Part shown: piece after piece, positions 33,108 to 41,363 of the stretch
Layout: each line of letters begins with the position of its first letter
Position numbering within the stretch: the first letter of the stretch is position 1
From: Candidatus Avimuribaculum pullicola
GTDB lineage: Bacteria > Bacteroidota > Bacteroidia > Bacteroidales > Muribaculaceae
NCBI GenBank assembly: GCA_018716295.1
Contig: DVKC01000027.1
Span: forward strand, 1-64,000
Reading direction: 5' to 3'
DNA length: 64,000 nt
Notes under the pieces: generated by a model
Databases searched by the model: none
Told to the model about the DNA's origin: nothing
The model's input: the letters and a program-made list of their open reading frames with translations, nothing else
Made by a program: the position numbers and the translations under genes

Positions 33108-34108
33108 TGCAAACAACACATTCTGTCCTATCGGCATCCAATCTTTCCATAGGCTACCACAGCGGCAACAATGCCGTAACAGTGATGCAGGACATCAATT
33201 TGCAACTGCACAGCAGCCGGCTCACGGCAATGCTCGGGCGCAATGGCATAGGCAAATCGACGCTACTGCGCACTATTGCAGGGGCGCAACCTGCCATCGA
33301 AGGCACGGTGCAGCTCGGCGGGCGCAACATCGGCTCATACCGCCCACGTGAATTGTCACGACAAATGTCGCTCGTTTATACCGACCGCACACAGGCCGGA
33401 GGCCTCACGGTGAGGCAACTCGTGTCGCTCGGCCGCTACCCACACACTGGATTTTTCGGCAGGCTTGGCAAGCATGACCGCAACGTAGTGACACAATCGA
33501 TGGCAGCAGCAGGCATCGCGCACAAGGAAACGGCATTTGTCGCCGAATTGAGCGACGGCGAGCGGCAAAAAGCCATGATAGCCCGCGCACTGGCACAAGA
33601 AACGCCCATCATGCTGCTTGACGAGCCAACGTCGTTCCTCGATGTCGCCAGCCGCATCGAAGTGATGACACTGCTGCACCGCCTTGCCCACGACGAACAT
33701 AAGGCCATACTGCTTTCGACCCACGACATAGCACAGGCCTTGTCGCTCGCCGACGAGCTATGGGTCGCGACCCACGACCACCACATCTTGCAAGGCTGCA
33801 CCGAAGATTGCATACTGTCGGGAGCCGTGCAACAGATGTTTGCTCACGACGGGCAGAACGGCATAATATTCGACACCGCACTCGGCAACTTCGAGATTCC
33901 ATTACAGGCCACTCGCGGCTACACGCTACGAGGCGACAATCCCACCCTTCTGCGCTGGATAGCCAACGCATTGCGGCGCAATGGCATCGCCGCTACTGGC
34001 GATGCCGGTACCATCATCGCCAACACCCCCACCGACATCACCCTGACATCGCAGCACACCACCCACTGCACCTCAATAGCCGAATTGCTCGCCGCCATAA
34101 CACAATAA
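33107..34108 (+). CDS. ABC importer ATPase (BtuD/FepC-like)
   Basis: 333 residues. Walker A GRNGIGKST (44-52), signature LSDGERQKAMIARAL, Walker B IMLLDEPTSFLDV, switch His in STHDIAQAL. About 90 extra C-terminal residues after the ATPase core (from around 240) have no recognised fold. The atypical LSDGE signature occurs in Bacteroidota FecE-like proteins. ATG 33107 overlaps the permease stop. A terminator follows at 34111. Confidence 0.95.
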   Translation: MQTTHSVLSASNLSIGYHSGNNAVTVMQDINLQLHSSRLTAMLGRNGIGKSTLLRTIAGAQPAIEGTVQLGGRNIGSYRPRELSRQMSLVYTDRTQAGGLTVRQLVSLGRYPHTGFFGRLGKHDRNVVTQSMAAAGIAHKETAFVAELSDGERQKAMIARALAQETPIMLLDEPTSFLDVASRIEVMTLLHRLAHDEHKAILLSTHDIAQALSLADELWVATHDHHILQGCTEDCILSGAVQQMFAHDGQNGIIFDTALGNFEIPLQATRGYTLRGDNPTLLRWIANALRRNGIAATGDAGTIIANTPTDITLTSQHTTHCTSIAELLAAITQ

Positions 34109-34110
34109 TA

Positions 34111-34134
34111 AAGGTGCGACCAATGCCGCACCTT
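34111..34134. terminator. Terminator between importer ATPase and secreted-protein gene
   Basis: Arms AAGGTGCG (34111-34118) and CGCACCTT (34127-34134), 8-nt loop, between the ends of two converging genes. The flanks are A/T-rich, so it may serve both directions. Confidence 0.65.
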
Positions 34135-34162
34135 CATAATAATCTATTATACTATCTAACAG

Positions 34163-36829
34163 TTATTTCACAAGCACTTTCACAGCCTTGCCATCGATGG
34201 TGACAATGTAAATGCCTTTTGCAACAGGAATAGTCGCAATCTTGCCATGACCAGCATACACCTGCGTTCCGCTTATGCCATACGCCTTAATGTCGCTGTC
34301 GGCGGCTGCCTTGACTATGATATTGCCATCGGCAGCATACACCACAGAGCCGTCGGCTAACAACTTTCCTACCGAGCTGCTACCCTTTTCGCCAACTACG
34401 ATATTGTCAATGGCAATATCATGTGTGTAACCCGACACTCCCCTGAATGCAATGCGCACATTTTCCTCGCCAGCAAAACCTTCGAGAGGCACAATGTGTT
34501 GCGTCCAGCCTTCTTCGGCATATCCCGACACGTTAATCGGCCCGTAAACCGTCGAATATTCGCCATTGTCTTTCGAAGCCTCAATCAAAAGTGCGTCGCC
34601 GGTAACATCACCGCCTAAATGATACATATAAAACGACAACTCGGGAGCTGCAGTGTTGCCAAGGTTGATTTTCTCCCCGGTGAACCTCACGGCATCACCC
34701 TCGCCAAGCGTTGTCGATAAGAATGCAGCCATACCACCGTCCTCATCTTGCGGTGTGATGCTTCCGCGCGAAGCACCTACGCCCCAAGCAGCATCATATC
34801 CACTCACGATGTCGTTCAACCACTGATATGTGGCTACACCGCCAGCAAACGACTCCTTGAATGGCACCAGATTAGACTCCCCGACAAACAGCAATTCAGA
34901 ACTCATGCCGCGGCCGTAGCCGATTTCGTTGAACGGTTGCACATAATAATAGCAATACACCTGCCCCATGCTGGTGTCGATTGTTTTATCCACGAAGCTC
35001 GTTCCTTCACAGGCTTCGGCTACCACTGTTTCGTTGTTGCGAACAATATAATATTTCACATCGCCATCTTCCTCGGCAGGTGCATTCCACGATAGAGTCA
35101 CTGTGTGGTCTTCATTTTCTACCGCCACCAATCCATCGACAGGTTGCGGCACGGCATATCCCACCTTTACTGTCACTACGCTCGCATCGCTGCGCAAACC
35201 GTTTACGATAGCATAAACGCGATAGGTATATTCGCCCGCAGCGTCAAATTCATAATCGGTGTATTGCGCTGCCAATGAAGTACCCACTTTGCCAGTTTCG
35301 TATAGTGGCTCGTCGATTCCGTCGCGGTAAAGCACCAAGTTATCGACCGAATATCCAGCATCAGTGGTGATGAAGTCGCCACCGATAGTCTGTGTGGGAG
35401 GATACCATGTGAGCCGCACTGCAAGCGAACCGTCGGAAGCCGGAGTAGCAGTAAATCCATACGGAGCCAACGGAGTGCTTGAACTGCGGTTGTTGCTTAT
35501 ATTGATGTCGTCGATGGCGACAGTGCTGCCTACTTGCGCATTATCAAAGCAAATGCCTATGATGTAAGGGCTATCCTTTGGAGGAACCAACAAACCTACA
35601 ACTTCGGTATAATCGGTGCTGGTTATATCCCACACTTGCCCTATTTGGCCCAATGGAGTGCGTTCTTGGTCGTTGTCGCACAAGATTAATGCTATTTTGC
35701 CCAGTTTGGCAGCATCGGCTACACGAGCTTTGAGCGAGATTTTTACCTCATAATCGGTCGAGAACCTTATCGCGGGCAGATACAATATGTCGGGGCCTTC
35801 GCTCGACAATGCCGACGTACACGTCACGGCACCGCCATCGAGCGTCCATGTACTACCGTCGCCGTTCCCGTCATCGGTAGTAAAGCCATCAAGTGCGTTG
35901 CTGGCTTCAAAATAGTTGAAGTAAGGCAACGTCAAGGCATCGTTGCTGCCATAGTAATATTCGTATGTCAAGTCGTAATACAGCATCGTGTAGTCGCCCT
36001 CAATGTCGTCGTAGTCCCAACGCTGCTTGCGCACGATATTTCCATTGCTGTCATATTCATACACATATTTGTAGCTGTACATCAACGCCCAGCTATCGTC
36101 ACCCTCGGCAAGCGGTTTGGCATCGGCCGAATATCCGCCCCATGGGTCATAAGGGTCGTCGCCTTCGCTTCCGCTATACATATAGTGCGATTCCACGGTT
36201 ATATTGTCGTGGTCGTCATATTCATACGTCCAGCGGTCGGTTGGAACTACGCCCATGAAATAGTCGTCCAAGCTCTTCACTTTTTCCACCACACGCAGGT
36301 TGTCGTCGTAGGAATAATCCATCAAAGTGGCTCCACTCGACACAGGCGTGCCATTTATCTGCTTGCTGCGGGTTTCACGTGCCGTGTTGCCATCGTAAAC
36401 AAACACTCCGTGGTAAGTCCAATCTGCAGCCCACGTATTGCCGCCCCAGTCGTAATAGAAAATCTCGGCAGCCCGCCCGTCGGCGTTAAACACAGTTTCC
36501 AGTCTGTTGTTGTCGTCCGAGTTGTTGCCATACCATGCCTGCAGATTGTCGTCCCACAAATAATTTTCGACTACATTCTGGCGACCTTGCTCGTCATAGT
36601 AATAATTCACACGTTCGTCGTTTTCCATCCCACCAGTTTCTGCATTAGGCCTTGTGGTCAATTTCTCGGTCACACGACCTTCAACATCATAAGTGTAATC
36701 AATCCTACCACTCAACGACGTACCACTATATTCGAGTACGTAGCTGACAACGTCGCTTTGGGCGGCAGCAGGCGCAGCCGCTCCCACTGATGCCAACACA
36801 ACACCGATAAGTAATAATTTACTGTCCAT
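34163..36829 (-). CDS. Large secreted protein: YD repeats, fibronectin III, jelly-roll module, C-terminal sorting domain
   Basis: 888 residues. Signal peptide (MDSKLLLIGVVLASVGAAAPAAAQ). Residues about 25-310 hold many Tyr/Asp-rich Rhs-like repeats (YTYDVEGRVTEK, YYYDEQGRQ, YEYDDHDNITVES, YEYDSNGNIVRKQ). Next come a jelly-roll-like stretch, two fibronectin-III-like domains (APYGFTATPASDGSLAVRLTW; VDGLVAVENEDHTVTLSWNAP) and a second jelly-roll. The last 75 residues (GISGTQVYAG, then GIYIVTIDGKAVKVLVK) look like a type A C-terminal sorting domain used in type IX secretion. Function is unknown; surface display or adhesion is inferred. ATG 36829 starts a good signal peptide. Confidence 0.8.
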   Translation of the reverse strand: MDSKLLLIGVVLASVGAAAPAAAQSDVVSYVLEYSGTSLSGRIDYTYDVEGRVTEKLTTRPNAETGGMENDERVNYYYDEQGRQNVVENYLWDDNLQAWYGNNSDDNNRLETVFNADGRAAEIFYYDWGGNTWAADWTYHGVFVYDGNTARETRSKQINGTPVSSGATLMDYSYDDNLRVVEKVKSLDDYFMGVVPTDRWTYEYDDHDNITVESHYMYSGSEGDDPYDPWGGYSADAKPLAEGDDSWALMYSYKYVYEYDSNGNIVRKQRWDYDDIEGDYTMLYYDLTYEYYYGSNDALTLPYFNYFEASNALDGFTTDDGNGDGSTWTLDGGAVTCTSALSSEGPDILYLPAIRFSTDYEVKISLKARVADAAKLGKIALILCDNDQERTPLGQIGQVWDITSTDYTEVVGLLVPPKDSPYIIGICFDNAQVGSTVAIDDINISNNRSSSTPLAPYGFTATPASDGSLAVRLTWYPPTQTIGGDFITTDAGYSVDNLVLYRDGIDEPLYETGKVGTSLAAQYTDYEFDAAGEYTYRVYAIVNGLRSDASVVTVKVGYAVPQPVDGLVAVENEDHTVTLSWNAPAEEDGDVKYYIVRNNETVVAEACEGTSFVDKTIDTSMGQVYCYYYVQPFNEIGYGRGMSSELLFVGESNLVPFKESFAGGVATYQWLNDIVSGYDAAWGVGASRGSITPQDEDGGMAAFLSTTLGEGDAVRFTGEKINLGNTAAPELSFYMYHLGGDVTGDALLIEASKDNGEYSTVYGPINVSGYAEEGWTQHIVPLEGFAGEENVRIAFRGVSGYTHDIAIDNIVVGEKGSSSVGKLLADGSVVYAADGNIIVKAAADSDIKAYGISGTQVYAGHGKIATIPVAKGIYIVTIDGKAVKVLVK

Positions 36830-37075
36830 AACCATCCTTAATAAAAAATTTATAATTATGCAAATGTAGCTAAAATTCAATAACATAATAATAATTTGGC
36901 TATAAATTTAAAAATTCATGGATTAAACCGCACAAAATCCGCCTATGCCTGTTATCAAGAATCTGATTGTGGCATAATTGTTGCAAATAAGGTAAAAGTC
37001 TTTTAAATTTTGCACAAAAAAAGCACTGACCTTTTAAATCATTACAAAATTTAAACAGGCTCTAAAACTATTGCT

Positions 37076-37083
37076 TACCTTTG
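37076..37083 (+). promoter_or_regulatory. -7 box directly in front of the DUF3843-like gene
   Basis: TACCTTTG ends 4 nt before the ATG at 37088, which predicts a leaderless mRNA. No TTG is found at the standard distance, so the promoter is incomplete by consensus. Confidence 0.5.
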
Positions 37084-37087
37084 CGTT

Positions 37088-38323
37088 ATGGAAATTACAG
37101 TCAAGGATTTTATGCTCAAGCAGCCTAATTATCCACAGGTTGCCGAAAGCGACAAATATTATATGGTGCTTGCCGGAAGGCTCGCAAAAATGTGGGACAA
37201 CGCCCACGTGTTGATGAACGTCGACGATGAAGTGCGCCGCGACACCGTGCTTGCCGTCATAGGCTACTTCCAAGACGTGGTAGCCGATGCTGGCATTTGG
37301 CGGTCGTTCTCGACGATGTGCTACCACCTCTATGGTCGCCCGGTGCCGTTTTTCGACCGTCCAGACGACTACATCGACAGCGAACTGAACCTCATCGACC
37401 TGCAATTCATCATTTGGTATGTAATCGACAGCGAAAATGGCAATCCCGGACACCTGTCACCGTTCGATAAAAACGTCGAACACCTCGCCCGCTTGTTTTT
37501 CGGACTGCTCGACGCCGTGTATGAAGATGCGCCAACACCAGTGGAATACAATATGGCCTTGGACGTTGACTTCCACGACGAACAAGACCGCGAGAAAGCC
37601 TACGACTTGTCGCACTGGCTTTTCTGGAACTGCTACTTCATGCGGCCGGCGGCAACCAGCACCCTGCACATGGCAGCCGCGAAAGCGCAGGAAATCATCC
37701 AAGCTCACCCCGACAAGGATGAAGCGCAACGCCACCTGCTTGAAATGAACCGCCAACTGATGGTTGAAAATACCACTGGCCCGCTGTCGCTCACTCTGGG
37801 AGAATGGATGGAACTTATTGTAAATGGCAAAATTCCGCAAGCCGACAATGAGCCGGAAATTGAGCCTGGCAACGAACACCGTTTTTACCGCCAGCTTGTC
37901 GAAGCCACCGGCGGCAGCCGCATAGCATTCATCGACGGCTACGACGCACTTGAGCAGTTTGTGAGCCAGCGCATGAAGTGGGGTACCGCACCCAACGGGC
38001 ATCTGCCCGGCATGAAACGTTATGCCAATTTCGTGCTGCTCGCCAACCCTGCCCGCGGGCTGCTCATAGCACACGACGTGGCACAATACATCGCCCATCC
38101 CGACAACCCTATGTACGACCCCAAGGCGGCGCGGCGCGAAGCACACCGCATAGTCACCCAGCGCGGCACAGCACCCATCGACCTTGTCAAATACTTGTTT
38201 GACAACGGCCTCCTGCCCGATGCGCGCCTTCCGTTTGAAACAGATGCCGACCGCTCGCTGCTGCACGAAAACTGGGATTTCCTGGCACGACTGTACCTAC
38301 AGACCCACTACCGCGGCGATTAA
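37088..38323 (+). CDS. Conserved hypothetical protein (DUF3843-like)
   Basis: 411 residues, soluble, no signal peptide or membrane segment. The order of blocks (N-terminal FMLKQPNYPQVAESDKYYMVLA, GIWRSFSTMCYHLYGRPVPFF, LNLIDLQFIIWYVI) recalls the Bacteroidota-specific DUF3843 family, for which no function is known; the assignment is from memory and tentative. A long helical middle is followed by a compact C-terminal region (GMKRYANFVLLANPARGLLIAHDVAQYIAHPDNPMY). A TACCTTTG box lies 4 nt before the ATG. It is followed by a separate promoter for the DUF4105 gene. Confidence 0.7.
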   Translation: MEITVKDFMLKQPNYPQVAESDKYYMVLAGRLAKMWDNAHVLMNVDDEVRRDTVLAVIGYFQDVVADAGIWRSFSTMCYHLYGRPVPFFDRPDDYIDSELNLIDLQFIIWYVIDSENGNPGHLSPFDKNVEHLARLFFGLLDAVYEDAPTPVEYNMALDVDFHDEQDREKAYDLSHWLFWNCYFMRPAATSTLHMAAAKAQEIIQAHPDKDEAQRHLLEMNRQLMVENTTGPLSLTLGEWMELIVNGKIPQADNEPEIEPGNEHRFYRQLVEATGGSRIAFIDGYDALEQFVSQRMKWGTAPNGHLPGMKRYANFVLLANPARGLLIAHDVAQYIAHPDNPMYDPKAARREAHRIVTQRGTAPIDLVKYLFDNGLLPDARLPFETDADRSLLHENWDFLARLYLQTHYRGD

Positions 38324-38343
38324 ACACAATATTTTATTTTCCC

Positions 38344-38374
38344 TTGCAGTGTCGGGGAAAACTGTATATTTTTG
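38344..38374 (+). promoter_or_regulatory. Promoter of the DUF4105 gene
   Basis: TTG (38344-38346), 20 nt, TATTTTTG (38367-38374). The leader is about 20 nt before ATG 38399. It should also serve the phosphatase-like gene, which overlaps. Confidence 0.75.
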
Positions 38375-38398
38375 CGGCGCAAATTGAATTGTTTATAA

Positions 38399-39622
38399 AT
38401 GGTACAACACATAATCAGATATTTCCTTGCGGCAACAATGTTGATAGCGGCAATGACTGCGGCAGCATCGCCACACGCCGCCAATGAAGCCGACAGCCTT
38501 GCCACGCAAGATAGCGCGGTGGTGAGCCTCATCACATGTTTCCCCGGCCCTGCGGCCTATGAGTTATATGGACACACGATGCTCAGGGTGCAATACAGGG
38601 GAATTGACATGGTGTATAATTACGGAATTTTCGACTTTGATGCCGACAATTTCATTTATCACTTCGTGAAAGGGGAAACCGACTACAAAGTGGGCGGGTA
38701 CAACGGTGCTTACTTGCTCATAGGATACCGCCGCCGCAAAGTGGTGGAACAGCAGCTCAACCTCACCCCCGAACAGTCGATGCAGGTGATGCAAGCACTG
38801 GTAGTAAATGCCAGGCCCGAGAATGCGACATACCGCTACAGTTATGTATATGACAACTGCGCCACACGCCCGCGCGACATTGTGGAAAATGTGCTTGGCG
38901 ACAAAATGCACTACGGTGCAATGCACGATACACTCACATTCCGCCAAGAATTGCACCACTACAATGCCAATTATGCATGGCTGCAACTTGGAATAGACTT
39001 GGTGCTTGGCTCGGGCATAGACTACACGCTCGACTACCGCAAGCAGATGTTTGTACCCATGGTGCTGATGCAAGCTTTTGCCGAAGCGAGCATCGAACGC
39101 GACGGAACCACCGTGCCACTCGTGTCGAAGACAATAGTACTCAACGATGGCAGCGATGCTGGCGACATACTGCCACCTACACCGGCCTACCTCTCGCCGA
39201 TAGCCGTGGCATCGGTTTTGTTGGCAATAGTATTGGCAGTTTCGCTCATCGATGTGCGCCGCCGCAAGGTGAGCCGATGGCTCGACAGCACGCTCTTCGG
39301 CATAGCAGGATTGTGCGGCTTGCTTGTATTTTTCTTGATATTCATATCGACGCACACCGCAACGTCGCCCAACCTTAACGGGCTGTGGCTGCACCCGTTT
39401 GCCCTGCTGCCAGCTATATTTGTTTGGATAAAAAAGGCAAAAAGAGTGTTATATTTCTATCATTTTGCTAACTTTGCGGTCATTATTTTGCTGCTCGTGT
39501 CGTGGCCGCTGTTGCCACAGGCAGCCAACGTTGCCGCATTCCCGCTGATGCTATGCCTCGCTGCAAGGTCGGCAAGCTACGCTGCGATATATAAACTACA
39601 ATGCACAAAAAACGACAAATAA
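38399..39622 (+). CDS. DUF4105 envelope protein (lipoprotein N-acyltransferase-like)
   Basis: 407 residues. Signal peptide, then a DUF4105 domain (about 40-270): CFPGPAAYELYGHTMLRVQYRG with a conserved His, and YSYVYDNCATRPRDIVE with a conserved Cys, together a papain-like His/Cys pair. The C-terminal part has four to five membrane segments (about 265-400). DUF4105 proteins have been linked to lipoprotein N-terminal acylation in Bacteroidota; whether this one does so is inference. It overlaps the next gene by 22 bases and stands two genes ahead of secA, in an envelope-biogenesis setting. Confidence 0.85.
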   Translation: MVQHIIRYFLAATMLIAAMTAAASPHAANEADSLATQDSAVVSLITCFPGPAAYELYGHTMLRVQYRGIDMVYNYGIFDFDADNFIYHFVKGETDYKVGGYNGAYLLIGYRRRKVVEQQLNLTPEQSMQVMQALVVNARPENATYRYSYVYDNCATRPRDIVENVLGDKMHYGAMHDTLTFRQELHHYNANYAWLQLGIDLVLGSGIDYTLDYRKQMFVPMVLMQAFAEASIERDGTTVPLVSKTIVLNDGSDAGDILPPTPAYLSPIAVASVLLAIVLAVSLIDVRRRKVSRWLDSTLFGIAGLCGLLVFFLIFISTHTATSPNLNGLWLHPFALLPAIFVWIKKAKRVLYFYHFANFAVIILLLVSWPLLPQAANVAAFPLMLCLAARSASYAAIYKLQCTKNDK

Positions 39623-41205
39623 ACCGCATACTGACATCGATAGTCGCATCGATGGTAGCTCTTTCCGCCTTATCGCAAAACGGCGGCGAGCGACCGCGGC
39701 TCGTGGTGGGCATCGTCATCGACCAGCTGCGCAGCGACTACATCGACCTGCTGCAAGCCCATTTCGGCGAAGACGGCTTCAAACGGCTCATACGCGAGGG
39801 GGCTTTCCTTGAAAATGTGGAATTTGACGTGCCCGACCTCGACATCGCATCGGGAACTGCACTGCTGATGAGCGGGACATATCCCAGAGTAAATGGCATA
39901 CCATACTCATACGTTTACGACCGCAAGCTCGACCGCCCACGCTACATACTTGCCGACCCATCGGCAATGGGCGACTTCACAAATGATGCCTATTCGCCTG
40001 TATCATACTGTGTTTCAACCATAAGCGACGAGTTGCGCATTCACGGCAGCGGAATGGGCTATGTGCATTCCATTGCAGCCGACGCGCAACAAGCCATCCT
40101 GCTTGCAGGCCATGCCGCCAATAGCGCATTCTGGATAGATGATGCCACTGGCAACTGGGCATCTACAACATTCTACAAAAATGCGCCACAGATACTCACT
40201 GGGCGCAACTACAGGTTGCCACTGGCAACACGTTTAGACACCATGTCGTGGGTGCCATCAATTCCACTTGACGACTATCCCGACATACTATCGTTCAAAA
40301 AATATTATCCTTTCAGGTACATCTATTCCCACTCCGACCGCAACCGATATGCCAAATTCAAAAAAAGCGCGCTTGCAAACACCGAAGTGACAACTGTCGC
40401 CATCGAATACATCAACACGCTTAAACTTGGCAACCGCGGACAGACCGACATGCTGTGCATAGGGTACACGGCTGCACCATACATGTACACCAACGATGGC
40501 GACAACCGTGTGGAAAACCAAGATATATACTTGCGGCTCGACCGTGAACTGGGACGACTGTTTGCCGAAATCGACAAAAGCGTGGGACTGTCCAACACCA
40601 TGTTTTTTGTTACATCTACAGGATACTATTACGACAACACCCGTCCTCAAGAGCGTTTCAATATTCCCACAGGCGAGTTTTACCCCAACCGTGCCATCTC
40701 GCTGCTCAACATGTACTTGATGGCAATATACGGGAACGGCCAATGGGTTGACGGATACTTCAACCGCCACTTCTTCCTGAACCACGAACTGATAAAGGAA
40801 AAACAACTTGCGCTCAGCGAATTGAGGGCAAAATCGAGCGAATTTCTGCGACAAATGAGTGGTGTCACGGCGGCATACACCTTCGAGGAAATACTCAACA
40901 ACCCGGCAAGTGCCGAAGCCCGCGCACTGCACAAATCTACAGTGCCAGCTTATTGCGGCGACGTAGTAATCGAAGTCAGCCCGGGATGGCTGATAATGGA
41001 TCAAGGCAACGACAACTTCGATGAAGCCAAACTCATACGCACAAATGCCGTCAACACACCGGCATTCATCATGGCACCATCGGTGAAGCCACAAAAGATT
41101 TCCACGCCTGTCGATGCCGCGACATTGGCCCCAACGATTTCAAGTATATTGCGCATACGCTCGCCCAATGCGGCCCAGGCCATGCCATTGAGCCTCGGCT
41201 ATTGA
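39601..41205 (+). CDS. Alkaline-phosphatase-superfamily protein lacking its metal ligands
   Basis: 534 residues with a signal peptide (cleavage near SALSQ-NGG). It aligns along its length with PafA-type phosphatases: VVGIVIDQLRSDYI (first Asp kept, residue 41), SGTYPRVNGI, ENQDIYLRLDRELGRLF, and APSVKPQKISTPVDAATLAPTISSIL. The active site is gone. The Thr nucleophile region reads DIASGTALLMSG instead of TxTGPxHxxxxTG. The D-x3-H zinc site is replaced by AAPYMY. ADHG is replaced by STGYY. The final DTHVP is AVNTP. It is likely a non-catalytic periplasmic binding or scaffold protein. Cotranscribed with the DUF4105 gene. Confidence 0.85.
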   Translation: MHKKRQINRILTSIVASMVALSALSQNGGERPRLVVGIVIDQLRSDYIDLLQAHFGEDGFKRLIREGAFLENVEFDVPDLDIASGTALLMSGTYPRVNGIPYSYVYDRKLDRPRYILADPSAMGDFTNDAYSPVSYCVSTISDELRIHGSGMGYVHSIAADAQQAILLAGHAANSAFWIDDATGNWASTTFYKNAPQILTGRNYRLPLATRLDTMSWVPSIPLDDYPDILSFKKYYPFRYIYSHSDRNRYAKFKKSALANTEVTTVAIEYINTLKLGNRGQTDMLCIGYTAAPYMYTNDGDNRVENQDIYLRLDRELGRLFAEIDKSVGLSNTMFFVTSTGYYYDNTRPQERFNIPTGEFYPNRAISLLNMYLMAIYGNGQWVDGYFNRHFFLNHELIKEKQLALSELRAKSSEFLRQMSGVTAAYTFEEILNNPASAEARALHKSTVPAYCGDVVIEVSPGWLIMDQGNDNFDEAKLIRTNAVNTPAFIMAPSVKPQKISTPVDAATLAPTISSILRIRSPNAAQAMPLSLGY

Positions 41206-41239
41206 CAGCCACCGCCATGCATCGGCTAAGATGCTATGA

Positions 41240-41272
41240 TTGTGGCAGATTGGAAACAATTTATTAACTTTG
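41240..41272 (+). promoter_or_regulatory. Promoter of secA
   Basis: TTG (41240-41242), 22 nt, TAACTTTG (41265-41272). It gives a leader of about 85 nt before ATG 41364. Confidence 0.55.
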
Positions 41273-41363
41273 CAGCCGAGTTCAAGACTCACACACAGTG
41301 CACACTCGTGGACTACCCACACTCTAAACATCACAATTAATAAAAACTGAATAACAACATAAA

